This document shows, piece by piece, positions 9,363-20,963 of a stretch of DNA of 64,000 nt. How positions within the stretch are numbered: position 1 is the first letter of the stretch; each line of letters opens with the position of its first letter. A program made the position numbers and the translations under genes. Below the pieces are notes generated by a model. The model searched no databases. It had not been told where the DNA came from and was given only the letters and a program-made list of their open reading frames with translations. Origin of the DNA: Parastagonospora avenae f. sp. tritici 18332-5 (taxonomy: Eukaryota; Ascomycota; Dothideomycetes; Pleosporales; Phaeosphaeriaceae); contig JAFJTR010000035.1 of the NCBI GenBank assembly GCA_022559985.1, positions 62,001 through 126,000 of the forward strand, in the 5' to 3' direction.

Positions 9363-11107
9363 ATGTCAAAACCCTCGCAGCCATACGTAGTTGATCTACA
9401 ATTTCGCGGCCACGTTGAAGGATTGACCTACCTCGATGATGATTTAAAGCCACTCTGTCGTTACTTTGGTGGCGTGCCATATGCTCTACCTCCGCTCGGT
9501 CCATTCCGATTCCAAAAGCCAAGATCGTTGCCAACATGCTATCGCTATGGAACGAGAGTGAATCCAGCACGATTCACTGGGAGCTGTGGCTTGTGTCCGC
9601 AGCCTGCTCCGAGGGGCACGAATGGAGAGAATGATGCAGAGTGGGATGAAGACTGCTTGCAAAGCAATGTCTGGGTTCCTGTTGGAGAACCACCTGCTGG
9701 AGGTAATTGATCGATACTTGATGGCGTCTAAAATGCTAATGGCTCATCAGGATGGCCGGTACTCTTCTGGATACGTAAGTACACAACCTATCGTATAAAC
9801 TTGTTCTCGTCTTTGAGGCTTCGCATCTGTATTCCAAATATATATGCTGACAGGATAAAGATGGTGGCTTCCTACAATTCGGTTCCCCCAATGGCCTTGA
9901 CTTCCGCGCCTTCCTCAGCTCCTCCCCAACCAAATGCATCGTCGTGGCGCCAGCCTATCGCCTCAGTCTCTTTGGCTTTCTCGGATCCTCCACTCTAGCT
10001 TCATTATCGGACTTTGACACCAACCCGGGCTTCTGGGACCAACGTATGGCCCTCCAATGGACCTACGAGAATATCAGTTATTTCGGCGGCAACGCATCCA
10101 ATATTTCCTTAGCCGGCTACTCTGCAGGAAGCCACTCCGTCTTCCATCAACTCGCCTACGACCTAGGTATGCCAGGCAAAAAAGCCATCGTGAAGCGAGC
10201 AATGATGCTAAGCAACGGCCCCGGCGTGCAACCCAAAACCCTCGACGAAGCACAAGACCAATACACCTCCCTCCTCGCCGCCCTAAAAATCTCCCTCTCC
10301 CTGCCACCTAGAGACCAACTCTCCCTCCTCCGCTCCACACCCGCCAAAACCCTCATCCGCGCCGCCAACGCCCTCAAACTCCACCAATTCCGCGCTGTCA
10401 CAGACGCGTCGTTCGTCCAGCCCAACCTCATCGCCTCCCTTGCCAACGGGTCTTTCGCGTCCCGTATGAAGGCTCGAAACATGCACCTGCTCATCGGCGA
10501 ATGCAGCGACGAGCACTTTGTCTACGGGACGTGGCACCCGCCAATTTCAGGCTACGAGAACATGCAGACGCGCCTTGCGGCTGATTACCCGCGGTCTGTG
10601 TGCCGCGTGCTCATGCAGCACTACTTCCCCGCGGGAGCCCTACCAGCTAGGTATTCGTCGTGGCAGCAGGCTTTCGGGCATGTATACGCCGACGTGCAGA
10701 TCCACCACTTGATGCGCGGCATGGTCAAAGAACTCGTCGATGCTGGCGCAGGCGAGCTGGTGCATCGGTACCGGATTGAGTGGCGCGCGGGATGTGTGGA
10801 TAACGTGCTGCCGAGGGAATGGGGGGTTACGCATACGAGCGATGTGCCGATTTGGTTTTGGGGGAATGGGGCAAAGCTCACGGCGGGTGAGGAGAATGTG
10901 ATAAAAACGGCGTTTCAGGAGCCGTTCGATCGGTTTCTCAAGGGTGGGGAGATGGGATGGGGAGCGGGGGGCATGGAAGTGCGGACGCTGAAGAGTGATG
11001 GGAGGGTAGTTGTTGAGGATGATGGGGCGAGGATGCAAGAGGGAGTAGAGCTTTGGGAGAAGGTGAAGAATATTGGGAAGATGGGGGCGAGGGCGTCGAA
11101 TTTGTAA
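9363..11107 (+). CDS. Type-B carboxylesterase/lipase family protein
   Basis: Three exons fit: 9363-9702, 9751-9774 and 9861-11107, giving 536 residues. The second exon is only 24 bases and encodes the conserved WPVLFWI strand. The downstream acceptor must be the unusual ATAAAG at 9855-9860, because the nearer CAG would bring in a stop; with it the frame reads WIHGGFLQFGS. The alpha/beta-hydrolase signature is complete: oxyanion-hole region HGGF at 122-125, nucleophile Ser209 in GYSAGS, probable acid in the IGECSDEHF segment and probable catalytic His in the GVTHTSDVPIWFW segment. No signal peptide is evident, unlike many secreted members, so a cytosolic enzyme hydrolysing carboxyl esters is likely; substrate unknown. 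FGGNASNIS before the nucleophile is typical of the family. Confidence 0.85.
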
Positions 11108-11218
11108 AATGAGAAATAGTGCATCAAGTGATTATGGTGAGGATATGGCCATGTGGCGACAGAATATATTTCCATGCAGAAAGTCTGTCTCACCCAGAAG
11201 TCCGACACGAAGAGACTC

Positions 11219-11390
11219 GGTACCTTCCCAATGTGGCAAGTAAATTTCCAAGTGTCGATTGCCGCAATTTTCTATTGAAAGTTAAAACTTTTTTTGAGAT
11301 AGTGACAGCCTCCAGCCTCTATTTCTTATCATCCCTTTCGCATTACAATCGACACTTGATTTTTTTTACTTGCCAGATTGGGAAGGTACC
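11219..11390. repeat. 172-base inverted repeat with long arms
   Basis: The left arm 11219-11261 and the right arm 11346-11390 are reverse complements over 14, 11 and 13 consecutive bases, interrupted by one mismatch and a short A/T-rich bulge. The outer ends are GGTACCTTCCCAAT and its complement; the inner ends are CAAGTGTCGATTG and its complement. The loop is 84 bases. The element lies in the 700-base gap between the convergent esterase and F-box-like genes, so it may be in one or both 3' UTRs. No obvious target-site duplication was seen. It could be a small non-autonomous terminal-inverted-repeat element (MITE) or a structured 3'-end element. Confidence 0.8.
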
Positions 11391-11808
11391 ATCTTTCTCT
11401 GAGCGACGCTGCATATTGTTCAACTCATCAAAATTTCATTCCATCATGCTTGCATCAAAGCCGCTATGCATTTCACACATCCAGAATGATATTGCAACAA
11501 ATCATAGAAACATTCAAATTTGGTATAAGCCACATGATAAAAAACATAAACATATTGTATATAAAATGTCCCCAACACCGCTTTCGCCTGGACACGAAAA
11601 ACGCCAGGAAAATGCGACAGCTTGATATCAACCCATCCCTCCGTATGACAACTACCCGTGGGCAAAGTCTTTCCGTTCCATTCCGTCCCGTTCCCTTCCA
11701 CTGTGCGCCCCAGTCTGATATATCGCTAATATGCGTCGGAAGTTGATCGTGAAAGTAAATGTCTAATGTAATCCTCTCTGACTCCTGTCCCATCCATTGT
11801 GGAGTAAT

Positions 11809-14800
11809 TCAAACATATGCTGTGGCAGTAGGTGTGGCCATGTCTTCGTCGTCGTCCATGAATTCTTCGATGAAGGCGCTTTCAGCATCTTCGTCGTCTG
11901 CTTCGTTGTCACTGGCGTCTTGCATTGTTTCGACTTCGGGCTCGACTGTGCTTGTGTGCGGTGCGAGGTGCAGCGGTGACAAGCTGGTCTGCAGCTCTGG
12001 CATGTCGTTATTCAAGTCTTCTGTCATTTCAACGTTGTTCTCGTCTTCGGTGTCGTTGTCGAAGGCCTGGTGGTGTGGGCTTGGTCCGCTTGCACTGATG
12101 ATCGTGATCGTGCCTGATTCTTCTACAACACCAAATTCCGTCGTCACCGTAATGCTGTCCGGACTCGCCAGAGGAAAGTCACTTCCACTCTGGTTTGGTT
12201 CCAAGAAGTTGCTGTCCGAGGCACGATTGTCGAAGCCGGCAACCATGTCTTGTACATACAATGCGGAGAAGAACTCATTCATCGCGCCAGCAAGTTCGTC
12301 GGCTTGGCCGCGCTCTTCTCGATCTTTTTCTAGTTTGGCAATAGCGCGAAGTTCTGCTTCTTTCTTGGCTCTAAGCTCGGCTTCGAGGCGGCATTTGGCG
12401 CGGACCGCAGGCTTGCGCGTGCAAGTTGGGCAGTGATAATTTACTGTACAGAAGGTGCACGTGCAAGATGGAGATCCTGCAGCACATTGCTAGTTCATGT
12501 TAGTAGATCGCCATGAAAGTGAAGGTGGATGACTTACATCGCAGACCAAGACCGCACACTCCGAGCACTCTTTGAGAATGCCGGGACATTGCGGCCTATT
12601 GTCTCCTACCGGACGTGGGTACTGGCAGAAGTATGCTCCACACCCTTCCCATTGGACAGGATGCCTTGGATTGCACGGTAATGGAAGCGGATTCGTGATT
12701 GAATTTGGTATTTGTGGTCGAGGCGCCTTTTGCATTGCAGTCCACGATTCGGCGAGGCGCCCTCGCACACCAGAGACACTAAACGATCGCGGTCGCGCTG
12801 AACTAACAGGTACGAAAGGGAGCGACGAAGTGATGGCGAAAGGGTCGCTCGTTAGCGTTGAGTTGAAGGACGACGTGGTCGACATCTCGATCGAGCTAGA
12901 TATACTGGACGCAACGAGTATCTGTGATTGCGACATGGGCGTTTCCGACGACTCTGATTCGTTGTCTGCCGTCAGAAACAAATCCTGTTGCGACGCAGTG
13001 GGTGTCCGTTCCGGGTCAGGTGTAGAGGACCTGTTGGGATTGAACTCAGGAATGACCAGTCGCTGCGGAGGTTCGTTGTGCGTTCGAACGTGGTCGCGCT
13101 CCGTCTGCATATCTCGATATCCGCACTTGCGGACTTTGAGCGCCCTGAAGTCGTGCTCTTTACATATGGGGTTCTTGCACGCTCGACATGATACCTTCCA
13201 TCTAAAACTGCGGTAGCAATCTTGACACAATCCCCGCAGACAGGTTTGTTGCTGCAAGTCCAAAGAGTCCTGCTTGAGATATGAAAGGATATCTACATCT
13301 TCGCCCAGGACATATTCGTACAGCCCGTTGTTCTTCAGTTCGCGAATGTAGTCGACCGGCCGTAACTGGTTGCTGAAGTCTGGATCCTCGAACTGCTTCG
13401 TCCGTGGCAATGGTGCTGCTCGTATCTTGTCCGCGCCCCTGCCACCTAATCCGGTACCTAGCACGGCTATACCGCCTCCACCAGAAAATATGGGTTCCAG
13501 GCAGCACCAGGACATGTTTAGCTTCGGAGGCTCGCGGTTCGGTTGGAGCCCACCAAGGCCGTTGTTGAGGTTGCCGCCGTCTTCGGAGTCGGAAGAGTCG
13601 TCCTCGTTCGCGCTCTCGTACATCAGATTGGGTGATCGTGTTGCGCCGGGAGCCCACCAGAAGCGGTTGTGCTCAGCCTTGTCGCCACCGTTGCGGTCCT
13701 CGAGCGAGGAGAAAGACCCAGATACCTGTCCAATTGTGCCACCCAGTGTAGAGCTGTTCCCAAATGCCAGATTCGCAAAGTGTCGTGTCTTTGCCCGCTT
13801 CCGTGGTATGGGCCTATTGAATGCACAGCTCGCGCAGAGCGTCTTGCGACAGCCCATGCAGTGCATGCGGACGCTGCACGACTCGCAGCGTTCTAGAATG
13901 ATATCGCTGCACTGGGAGCACTTGACCTCCTCGACGAAGATGTTGTGGCTCTTCCTTAAGTGCGCGGGCACGTGCTTGCCCTCTCCTTGGAAATGACCGT
14001 TCTCTGTGCCCAGTGGCTCGCCGTCCTGTCCGGTTTCTGAAATCTCCCACAGTCTGCCATCGTGGTCGCCCAGGGTCGAAGTGCCCTCGAACGGCCCTAT
14101 GCGGTTGCTTGACCGCCAGAGCCTGTCAAACGGCACCCATACCTCCATGTTCTGCGGCCCCGCTCTCCCCGCATGGTAGTCTTTCCGCCGAAAGCAGCGT
14201 CCTCCGGGGCTCGGACACCACGCCGTGTCCGTCCATATCCCCAATTGGTGGCATATCTCAATGAGCTGGTGCGTCGGGTCGGAGTCGGAGTCTCTCCGGA
14301 TGAGGGACGAGGGCAGGTACGGTCGTCGGCGGTGGTGGCGGCAGCGGTAGGTGTAGAGGCTCTTGAGCGCGAGGTCCTTTTGTACCCAGGGCGCGTCTTT
14401 GAGCGTGTAGGGCTCGAGGAAGGGCACGATGTGGTATTTGATCGAGACGTTCTTGCAGCCGCGTACGGACAGGTGCTGGAGGGTATTTATCCGCGGCGCA
14501 AGCACGCTCCCCACCAGCGCGATGCCCGTGACGGCCGTGTTGCAGAGGTCCAGGCTCGTCAGGCGCGTGCCGTTGGGCGCAATGATCTGTTTCAGCAAGG
14601 CGTCAAACGAGTAGGCCTTGGAGGCGCGCTCCCTGCTGTCGGGCGTCTCGTTGCCCGGCGAGCCCACAGTGACGGCGGGCTGGGGCAGGCGGAACGAGAG
14701 CGTCTTCCATGCCAGCGGGTACTTGCGCAGGAAGGCGCGCAGGTGGCGGGAGGTGTGGTAGAGGTCGAGGAGGGCGACGGTGGGGATCTGGGCCAGCAGC

Positions 14801-14985
14801 GACTCCAGGACGGGCGGGTAGGACGTGATGACCGTCTCAAACAGGCTGAGGGGCGCATCCTGCCTCTCGGGCTCCTTCCCCGCCCTCGTGGTCGGCGTCG
14901 CGGTGCGGGTGAAGACGAGGACGCGGTCGCGGGCGTGTTCTGTGTCCCAGAAGAGGTCCGTCTGGCTCTGCTGTTGCGTGCTCAT
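11809..14985 (-). CDS. Cys-rich F-box/LRR-like zinc-binding protein
   Basis: Two exons, 14985-12538 and 12489-11809, joined across a 48-base intron with donor GTAAGTC, a CTAACAT branch site and a CTAG acceptor. The joined frame reads CDQCAAGSPSCTCTFC and continues to the stop, giving about 1042 residues. An upstream Met at 15099 is possible, but MSTQQQSQ is the better start. Residues about 55-110 (SLFETVITSYPPVLESLLAQIPTVALLDL and on) resemble an F-box, followed by a leucine-rich segment (LTSLDLCNTAVTGI, LQHLSVRGCKNV). Several CxxC pairs follow (CSQCSDIILERCESC, CMGCRKTLCASC, CRACKNPIC, CSECAVLVCDQC), suggesting multiple zinc knuckles. The C-terminus has a Glu/Ala/Lys-rich coiled coil and an acidic tail. 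A role as substrate adaptor for an SCF ubiquitin ligase is inference. I do not recognise a named orthologue. Confidence 0.75.
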
Positions 14986-15870
14986 GCTGGCCAGTGGCGG
15001 GTCTGGCAGTTGGAGGCTCTTGGCCAGGTCAGGCCCTACAAGGCAGTCTTGTCGAACGAGACGGCAGGGAAACATGCAATCGAGACATGCAGACTGCAAA
15101 GGAGAGGACGAGGCGGCTGCAGCGCCGGCAGCAGTGTCGGAGTCGTGGTACGGGCGGGAGAAGCGAGGTGGTCGCGTGTGTGCCTAGGTGGAGGTGGATG
15201 GTTGATAGCCACCCCCAAGCCCTCGCCTGCAGGGAGCGCGACACAAGGCGTTGGCGTGCGCATCGGCCTGCCGTCGTCCGCCCAGGTCCTTCACGCCTCA
15301 CCGCCGCCTATTGCGATGCAACCTTAATTCCCGCAGATCCCTTATTGCTCTGGTTATCGAAGCCTGCCTGTTTGGGCGACACCCTCACCGGTTGCAGCTT
15401 CCGTGCTGGAGGAATGCACGTGTCGCCCGCCCTATCAGACGCCGGCACATCACAGTGATTGACTTCACAATACACTTCATCGCGCGTCTCAGGTGCGACA
15501 CGTAGCTTTCGCGCCGCCAATCCATCGATGGCACTTGTTGGCGCACGTGAGCCATCATTTCCAAGAAGAAAAACTGTGACTGGCAAAACGCGCTTACTAT
15601 CTGTACTACATTGACCATCGTCAGCCAGCAATTACCTATCCTACCCCTTGCTAAACTCAATTGACCTTCGCCACGCGCCGCGGCCGGGATATCTCTCGTT
15701 CCAGAAGACTGCAGTCCGGAAGTCAAAACGCCAAAACTCCCCGCTAAAGAACAAGGACCCTTGGCCCAACTATGCCACACTAAGAAATGCTGCAGCTGCA
15801 TATGCAGGTCGGCTTTAGTATGCTGTTGAAGCAGTAGGACGACCCTGCCATGTCCCGAACATCGAGGTGC
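14986..15870. other. Intergenic region, no gene seen
   Basis: About 0.9 kb upstream of the F-box-like gene and downstream of the transcription factor gene. The long plus-strand frame that overlaps it is antisense to the F-box-like gene and has no recognisable protein content. It probably holds the promoter and 5' UTR of the 11809-14985 gene. Confidence 0.4.
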
Positions 15871-17948
15871 TCAAAATACCCAATTGCCCTCCAGGTCCCT
15901 ATCTTCGAGTCCATCAAAGAGCACAATGTCCCAGTCAAGATCCACGTCGTGTCCTTCCTCCATAGGCGGCCACAGCGCATTACTAACAAAAGAAAAAACT
16001 GGTAGATGCTGACCAGTGGCTGTAGCGTTCATCTTTTTGCCCGTCTCTGAGTCGAGATCGAAGTTGGGTCTCACAGGCAGCTTCTTGTAGTCGAACTCAA
16101 TGGTACCGAAGAAAGGGATTGTCAGTCGAGCTTTGCCAGCAGGTTGTCTGCTTGGGTCAAGCGAAGACAGCATCTTCTTGAGCACGATGGCGCTGCGTGC
16201 GGCAATCTTCTCTCGCTGACTCGCCTTGGACAGCTTCTCCATCTCACCAATGAGGCGGCAAAGCATGGCGAAGTCCGTACCCTTCATCTTCTGCACCTCG
16301 CTCTTCTCCTTGGTCCCCAGCTCAATCACAATGTCCAACGTCAGTGTTACTGCGGCGATGAACACGCCAATCTCGGCGAATCGACAGCATGCCTGGGTTA
16401 TGTTTGCATTGCGCAGAGCGAACCACCGCATAAGCATGTTCCGGCTGGCTTGCAGAGCTGTGACCTTGGAATATTCGTACCGGCCATCTCTGGGAGCCCG
16501 CAAGAGGTACGGCAAGTGAATGAAGACCTTCATCTCAAAGTGCCACATTTGCACCATCAATCTTTCTAGCGTCGCGTTGGACTCCGGGGATCGCGCAGTC
16601 GAAGGTATGTTTGGTACTTCCCAGAAGTCTTTCGGCATACCTTTCATGCTGGCCTCCAGCTTCTCGTCGAGCGCGAGAGCGGAGGCGTACCCTTGGGGCG
16701 AAATATCTCGGTCAAGTTCGGCAACCTGCCTTGCCAGCTTGTTGATATTGGACCTGTGATGTATTTGTAGGTCGGCATCTGCTGGAACCGGGTAGTCGTC
16801 TGATGCGAATGGAAGGCGCAGGTGCACGCCAATATACCTATCCAGATCAACATAGAGGCGCCATATCATCTTTGCGTTGGTGATTGCTGGAACCGGTGGA
16901 CTCAGGTCTGGTTGCGCGATGATGCGGTGGAACCCCATGAGGTGAGCCAAATTCAAACCTCGTCGGACGATGAGCCATGCTTGCCTTAGATTCGCAGAGT
17001 TCATGTGAAAGAGCGCAAGCAGCAAGAGTGTTTCGAGGCCATGGAGAGTCAGCATAAGTTCGTCCGAGGAAGTGATCAGGGTGGTGACGTTGGCAACGTA
17101 GTTCTGCATGGTCGCATCCAGAGACCAAATATTGGCCAAGCGAGACTGATCGAACTCGGGTGGTAGGGAGTTGATGCATATGGCCAGATGAAGCAATGTT
17201 CGAGCTACGATAATGGCCCGCTCTCGGCCAATGGCTGCCATGTCCAAAGCATACGACTGAGCATCTCTGTTGACATAAATATCGCGAGAGGCCTTGTATA
17301 TGCCGTCCAGGATCATCCACCCATTCGAAGATTCAAAGATGATGTCTGCATCATGCTGCGATGGTAATAGAGCCGCCAGCGACCGCTGTATAGGGTCACA
17401 ATTTGGATTTGGTGCATCCTCCAGCTTGCGTGGTAATGCGCGAATGGAGGGGGCAGACGTCCAATTTTGCGCGCCAAGCTGTCATCGTAAGCAACACGAT
17501 ATACAGAATGATTGCAAACTACTTACAATGCCGTCTCCTAGTGAGGAGATACTCTGTGCGTCGAAGGGAATCTTGGGCAGCCCGGGAAGTGACTCTTTGT
17601 CACTTGATTCCACGAGGGTGGGACTGTTTGGCACTTCTGCTGCTAGGTTTGCCAGAGAGCTCTTTCGACAGACGAATTTCTCAAAAAGCTGTTCGAGTTT
17701 GCATAGTCGCTCCCCAATGTGCAACGAGCAAGTATTATTTTGGTCTACCTTTTCAGGCCCAAAACTGGTGATTGAGCTGGCATCGACCGAGTTGGCTGGC
17801 TCAACCTTGCGTTTCTTGCCTAGTTGGAGTTGTTAGTATAATGCTACATCTCGACACACTTACTATCTCGGGGATTGATCTCACATTCCCAGCACGCCCG
17901 GCGCATCCCCTTCATAGGCCTCTTTTTGGTCACCTCAACCTGATCCAT
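15871..17948 (-). CDS. Fungal transcription factor with truncated zinc cluster
   Basis: Three exons, 17948-17864, 17819-17527 and 17478-15871, encode 661 residues. Introns are 44 and 48 bases; the first has a CTAACAACTCC branch region, and both have GTAAGT donors. Exon 3 carries the fungal-specific transcription factor homology region (LRQAWLIVRRGLNLAHLMGFHR, VDLDRYIGVHLRLPFASDDYPVP). The N-terminus has RRACWECEINPRDS followed by KKRKVEP. In related Zn2Cys6 regulators RACWEC is followed by a basic KRRKxxC stretch and later by a second CxxC; here both are missing. DNA binding by a normal Zn2Cys6 cluster therefore looks lost, while the regulatory domain is intact. KKRKVEP could serve as a nuclear localisation signal. 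Target genes are unknown. Confidence 0.75.
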
Positions 17949-19477
17949 GATGCCAGAATAAAACGTCCGACTAATAGCAGACTCTACTTAAGTCGTTTCA
18001 CTGTTTGTTGATCGATGCATTCCACCTAAAGAGAGACATGGTGCTTTCATAGTGGGGTGAAGGTGCACAGTTGCGAGGCGACTTGCTGTTGCGGTGTCAG
18101 CCGGTCGTTGTTCGGCCGGCCTTTCGTCCGCATGCATCGGCGGGCTAAGTTAACCGCGGGATGGGTCCCCCGGCAACTTCGTAACCAGATCAGCATTTGT
18201 AAAAGAGGGTTGATCTGGGGCCGAACACTGCCGATACTAAAAGCATGCAAATGTCAGGTCTCGTCGCTCGATAAAGGAGCCGTCCCCTCATTGCTTGCAT
18301 CTCTACAAGCGCAGGTTTGGTAGGACGACGTCTGCTCGGCCTGGAACGATAGTAACCCCGGTTTGAGACAAGATTACTCTCGCTCTCACTATCTCCGCTT
18401 CGCACGTAATCCGTACAAAAGGTGCCTTGCGTAAGTACAGTGGATGCTTCTGTCAGCACATCCAATTTGCCTTCTTCAATGGATTTTGAACTTTTGATCA
18501 GTGGCGTTTCGGACCGCATCGGTGCCCAAGTCTTGGAGCAAGCGCTCCGTACTCTATCGATCTCGTGCATAATTGCGCTGTCTCGAAGACCATTACCTGG
18601 GCTTGGCTGCTATGCGAACCTGGAAGTAGTGGTACTGAAAGACTTCACGAAATATTCGGAAGAGGTGATTTGCCAAGTTGTCTGGAGCAGATGGCTGCAT
18701 ATGGTAAACGAAAGTTGGCGCGGCCGCCCAATGACTGCTGATGCACAAAGGTGTATGACAACAACCGCCGGGGACCCAATGCTTGAGCTTCAGTATCCAA
18801 AAGCTTTTGCCAATGCTTACACGCCCACTTTATCAGACGGCAAGCGGTTCCGATACCTACATCTGACAGGCGCGATAGTAGAACGTAATCAAGCGAGAGC
18901 GCTGTGGCTGAAGAGCAATGTAAGGAAAATGAAGGTATGTTGGATTTCTTTGATTGGAAGGGACTTTCATGGTATTCGGCTAGCGACCCGGCCATTGACA
19001 CCACATGGGGCCAAGGAGAGCTACAAATGATCGACTTCGCGGAGGACTCGGTGGTAACTGGCCGACGGGACACAATCATCGCACGTCCTGGCATGGTAGT
19101 CAAGCGGGGCTCCTGAAGTGGGGAATTCTCGGTAATGCTGGCAGGCACTTCGGGGTCATTCATCAGGTCAGATGAGCTCGCGCTTGCTCTCATTGATGCA
19201 GTGATACATGGCAGCGAATTACTGCTGTTACCCTCGATGCTGGTGTGACGTGGTCGCGAACTTGTGGCAGCTATGGGTGACAAGCACTGATTGCGTTGTG
19301 GCCAATAATACTGCGGTGCGAGCAGAATACACGCAATGAGTTTTATCGTCAGTCTACTGAGAAACGGGCGTTGTGGTCAGGCCGGCGGAGGGAAATTGTC
19401 TTTGCAGTCGTGAATGTTGGATCTCAATTTCCACATTGTGCATGTTGGTATCGTCCGAACTCCATTCTGAGGCATCC
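17949..19477. other. Gap with ambiguous reading frames on both strands
   Basis: About 1.5 kb without a gene that I can support. On the plus strand 18422-19030 is open for 202 codons, and just upstream a frame ending at 18429 is followed by a consensus GTAAGT donor; a further plus frame at 18904-19116 reads protein-like (MLDFFDWKGLSWYSASDP). On the minus strand 18645-19283 is open for 212 codons with a Ser/Thr-rich start (MSPIAATSSRPRHTSIEGN). These cannot all be genes. One real gene, possibly decayed, may be hidden here, but its strand cannot be fixed by eye. Confidence 0.3.
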
Positions 19478-20189
19478 CTAAGCGTACATATCGTCATACT
19501 CGCCATCTTCATCGTCCTCTACTGGTGGCGGTGGCTGCTTCTTCTTCAGCAGCTCCTTGCGATCAAGCGGGCAGGTGGAGTTAAGCTTCAGCCACGGCCG
19601 TATGCAGTCCAAGTCAAAGTAGTGATCCTTATGGCAGGGGAGCTGAACTACGAGCGGATACTGGTCTTTTCGCAATACGAGTTAGCGAACGTGTTGATGC
19701 ATCTTTCGTCCGCAGGATACCAGCTCACCTTCAAGGAACGGATTGACGCAAATGGGGCAGGTGTCGGTAGACTTCAGGCTCTTCTTAGGCACGCGCTCCA
19801 GCTCGTCCAGAAAAGTGTCAGGTACGCCTTTGAGCTCGGTTGGAGGATCATCGGCGTTCTGGCGTAGCACTTCGATCATGTTGGCGAGCAAATCATTCTC
19901 GCCGCTACCCTCCTCATACGCAGGTCGTCCGCGCATCAGTTCGAACGCGTTGGCGAGCAGCCTGAATGCCGCCGACATGTTTTCAGGCTGGGGCACCGCA
20001 TTTGCATTTGTATGCGCCTGCGGATCAGAGGTGTCTACAAGTTCCAGCTGCGAAAAGAAAGTCGATAAGTCGGGGCGGCGAGCAGAAGGTTGCGACTTGT
20101 CATCCTTGTCGGAGATGTTGTGTTCAACTGGGCTATGTTAATCGTAAATTCTGATCACAGTGACGTGACTCGCCTTCGTAGCCGGACAT
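19478..20189 (-). CDS. RING-H2-like E3 ubiquitin ligase candidate
   Basis: Three exons, 20189-20174, 20127-19729 and 19665-19478, give 200 residues. The first exon encodes only MSGYE plus one base and must be left through a GC donor (GCGAGT), because the unspliced frame hits a stop; the intron is 46 bases. The second intron has a normal GTGAGC donor and an AAAAG acceptor, and it splits the RING. Joined, the domain reads C129PIC132, then PC149HKDHYFDLDC159 and C170PLD173. The last zinc ligand is Asp instead of the usual Cys. The region before it (FRLLANAFELMRGRP to DELERVPKKSL) is typical of small fungal RING proteins. The protein is probably a soluble E3 acting with an E2 enzyme; substrate unknown. 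The tail is acidic and Pro-rich. Confidence 0.85.
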
Positions 20190-20963
20190 GTTGGCGATTG
20201 GTAAGGTGTGCAATTGCGAAATACAAATTGTGAGCTCGGCCGATTGTTTATGAAGCCACAGACGGCGTCGTCATGGTTGGTGCCTGTCTACGCGACGCGG
20301 AAGAAGCGATGGAGGGGCAACTGTGGCGTGCATGAGTGGCTGTGCTCTCAGACCCGCCCACCTGCGACCGTCCAGTTTCCAGACCACTGCGATGCAAATC
20401 AGCGAGCCTAGACTACGCGGTAGTCTAGTTTTACTCCACTACCTGGATACCAGTACTACGCGTATTGTGCGACGCGTCCAGAGGATCCACATGCAACTTC
20501 CTGAGGGCAGTCAGCGTGCTCTGTTGCGCATGCAGCCGCCTGACTTACCGCAACTGCGATCAGCCTTGGTCACGTCTAAGGTGTAGTCTATCAGCCTCGC
20601 AACCTGAGCCATCAACTCTGTAGGCATACTGTCTAAGGTTCGCAAAAGGAATTTGCCCACAAAGAAAGCGCGCGGCTTGCGGTTGGCTGCGACACTACAC
20701 AGCCCCAGAACGTCACCCACAGCGGATCGTCTCCACTGGCATGTGCCAACTTACAATCGACCTCCTGACAGAAGCGTACAAACATTCAAAAGGAGGCGCA
20801 GCTCCAGTATGAGTTAAAGGCATGTACAAGAGGGCAGGGCAACCTCTGTGAAACCACTAAACGACTTTGTCACATTCTGCGACTCACTCCACACAACGTT
20901 GTCATACAGCACTTTAAAAACAGAACCTCCCCACCACTTCCGCAGTCCTCTCACTCAACACCC
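20190..20963. other. Intergenic, possible small F-box-like fragment
   Basis: The minus-strand frame 20720-20511 contains LDSMPTELMAQVARLIDYTL, which resembles the first helix of an F-box, and runs into a GTAAGT donor at about 20552. I could not find a convincing continuation, so it may be a relic. A perfect 21-base palindrome lies at 20408-20428. The remaining sequence should be promoter for the two divergent neighbours. Confidence 0.3.
20408..20428. repeat. Perfect short inverted repeat
   Basis: CTAGACTAC and its reverse complement flank a three-base GCG centre. It is too short to be a transposon end by itself and could be a dyad binding site; no function is claimed. Confidence 0.5.

Noticed and set aside
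8329..11107. Secondary-metabolite gene cluster
   Set aside because: Only an esterase and a glyoxalase-like protein, with no synthase, P450 or transporter beside them.
14173..15327. 384-residue plus-strand frame
   Set aside because: Antisense to the first exon of the F-box/LRR-like gene, whose protein content is clearly real.
18422..19283. Competing long frames on both strands as genes
   Set aside because: Neither gives a complete exon chain with recognised domains; strand cannot be decided.
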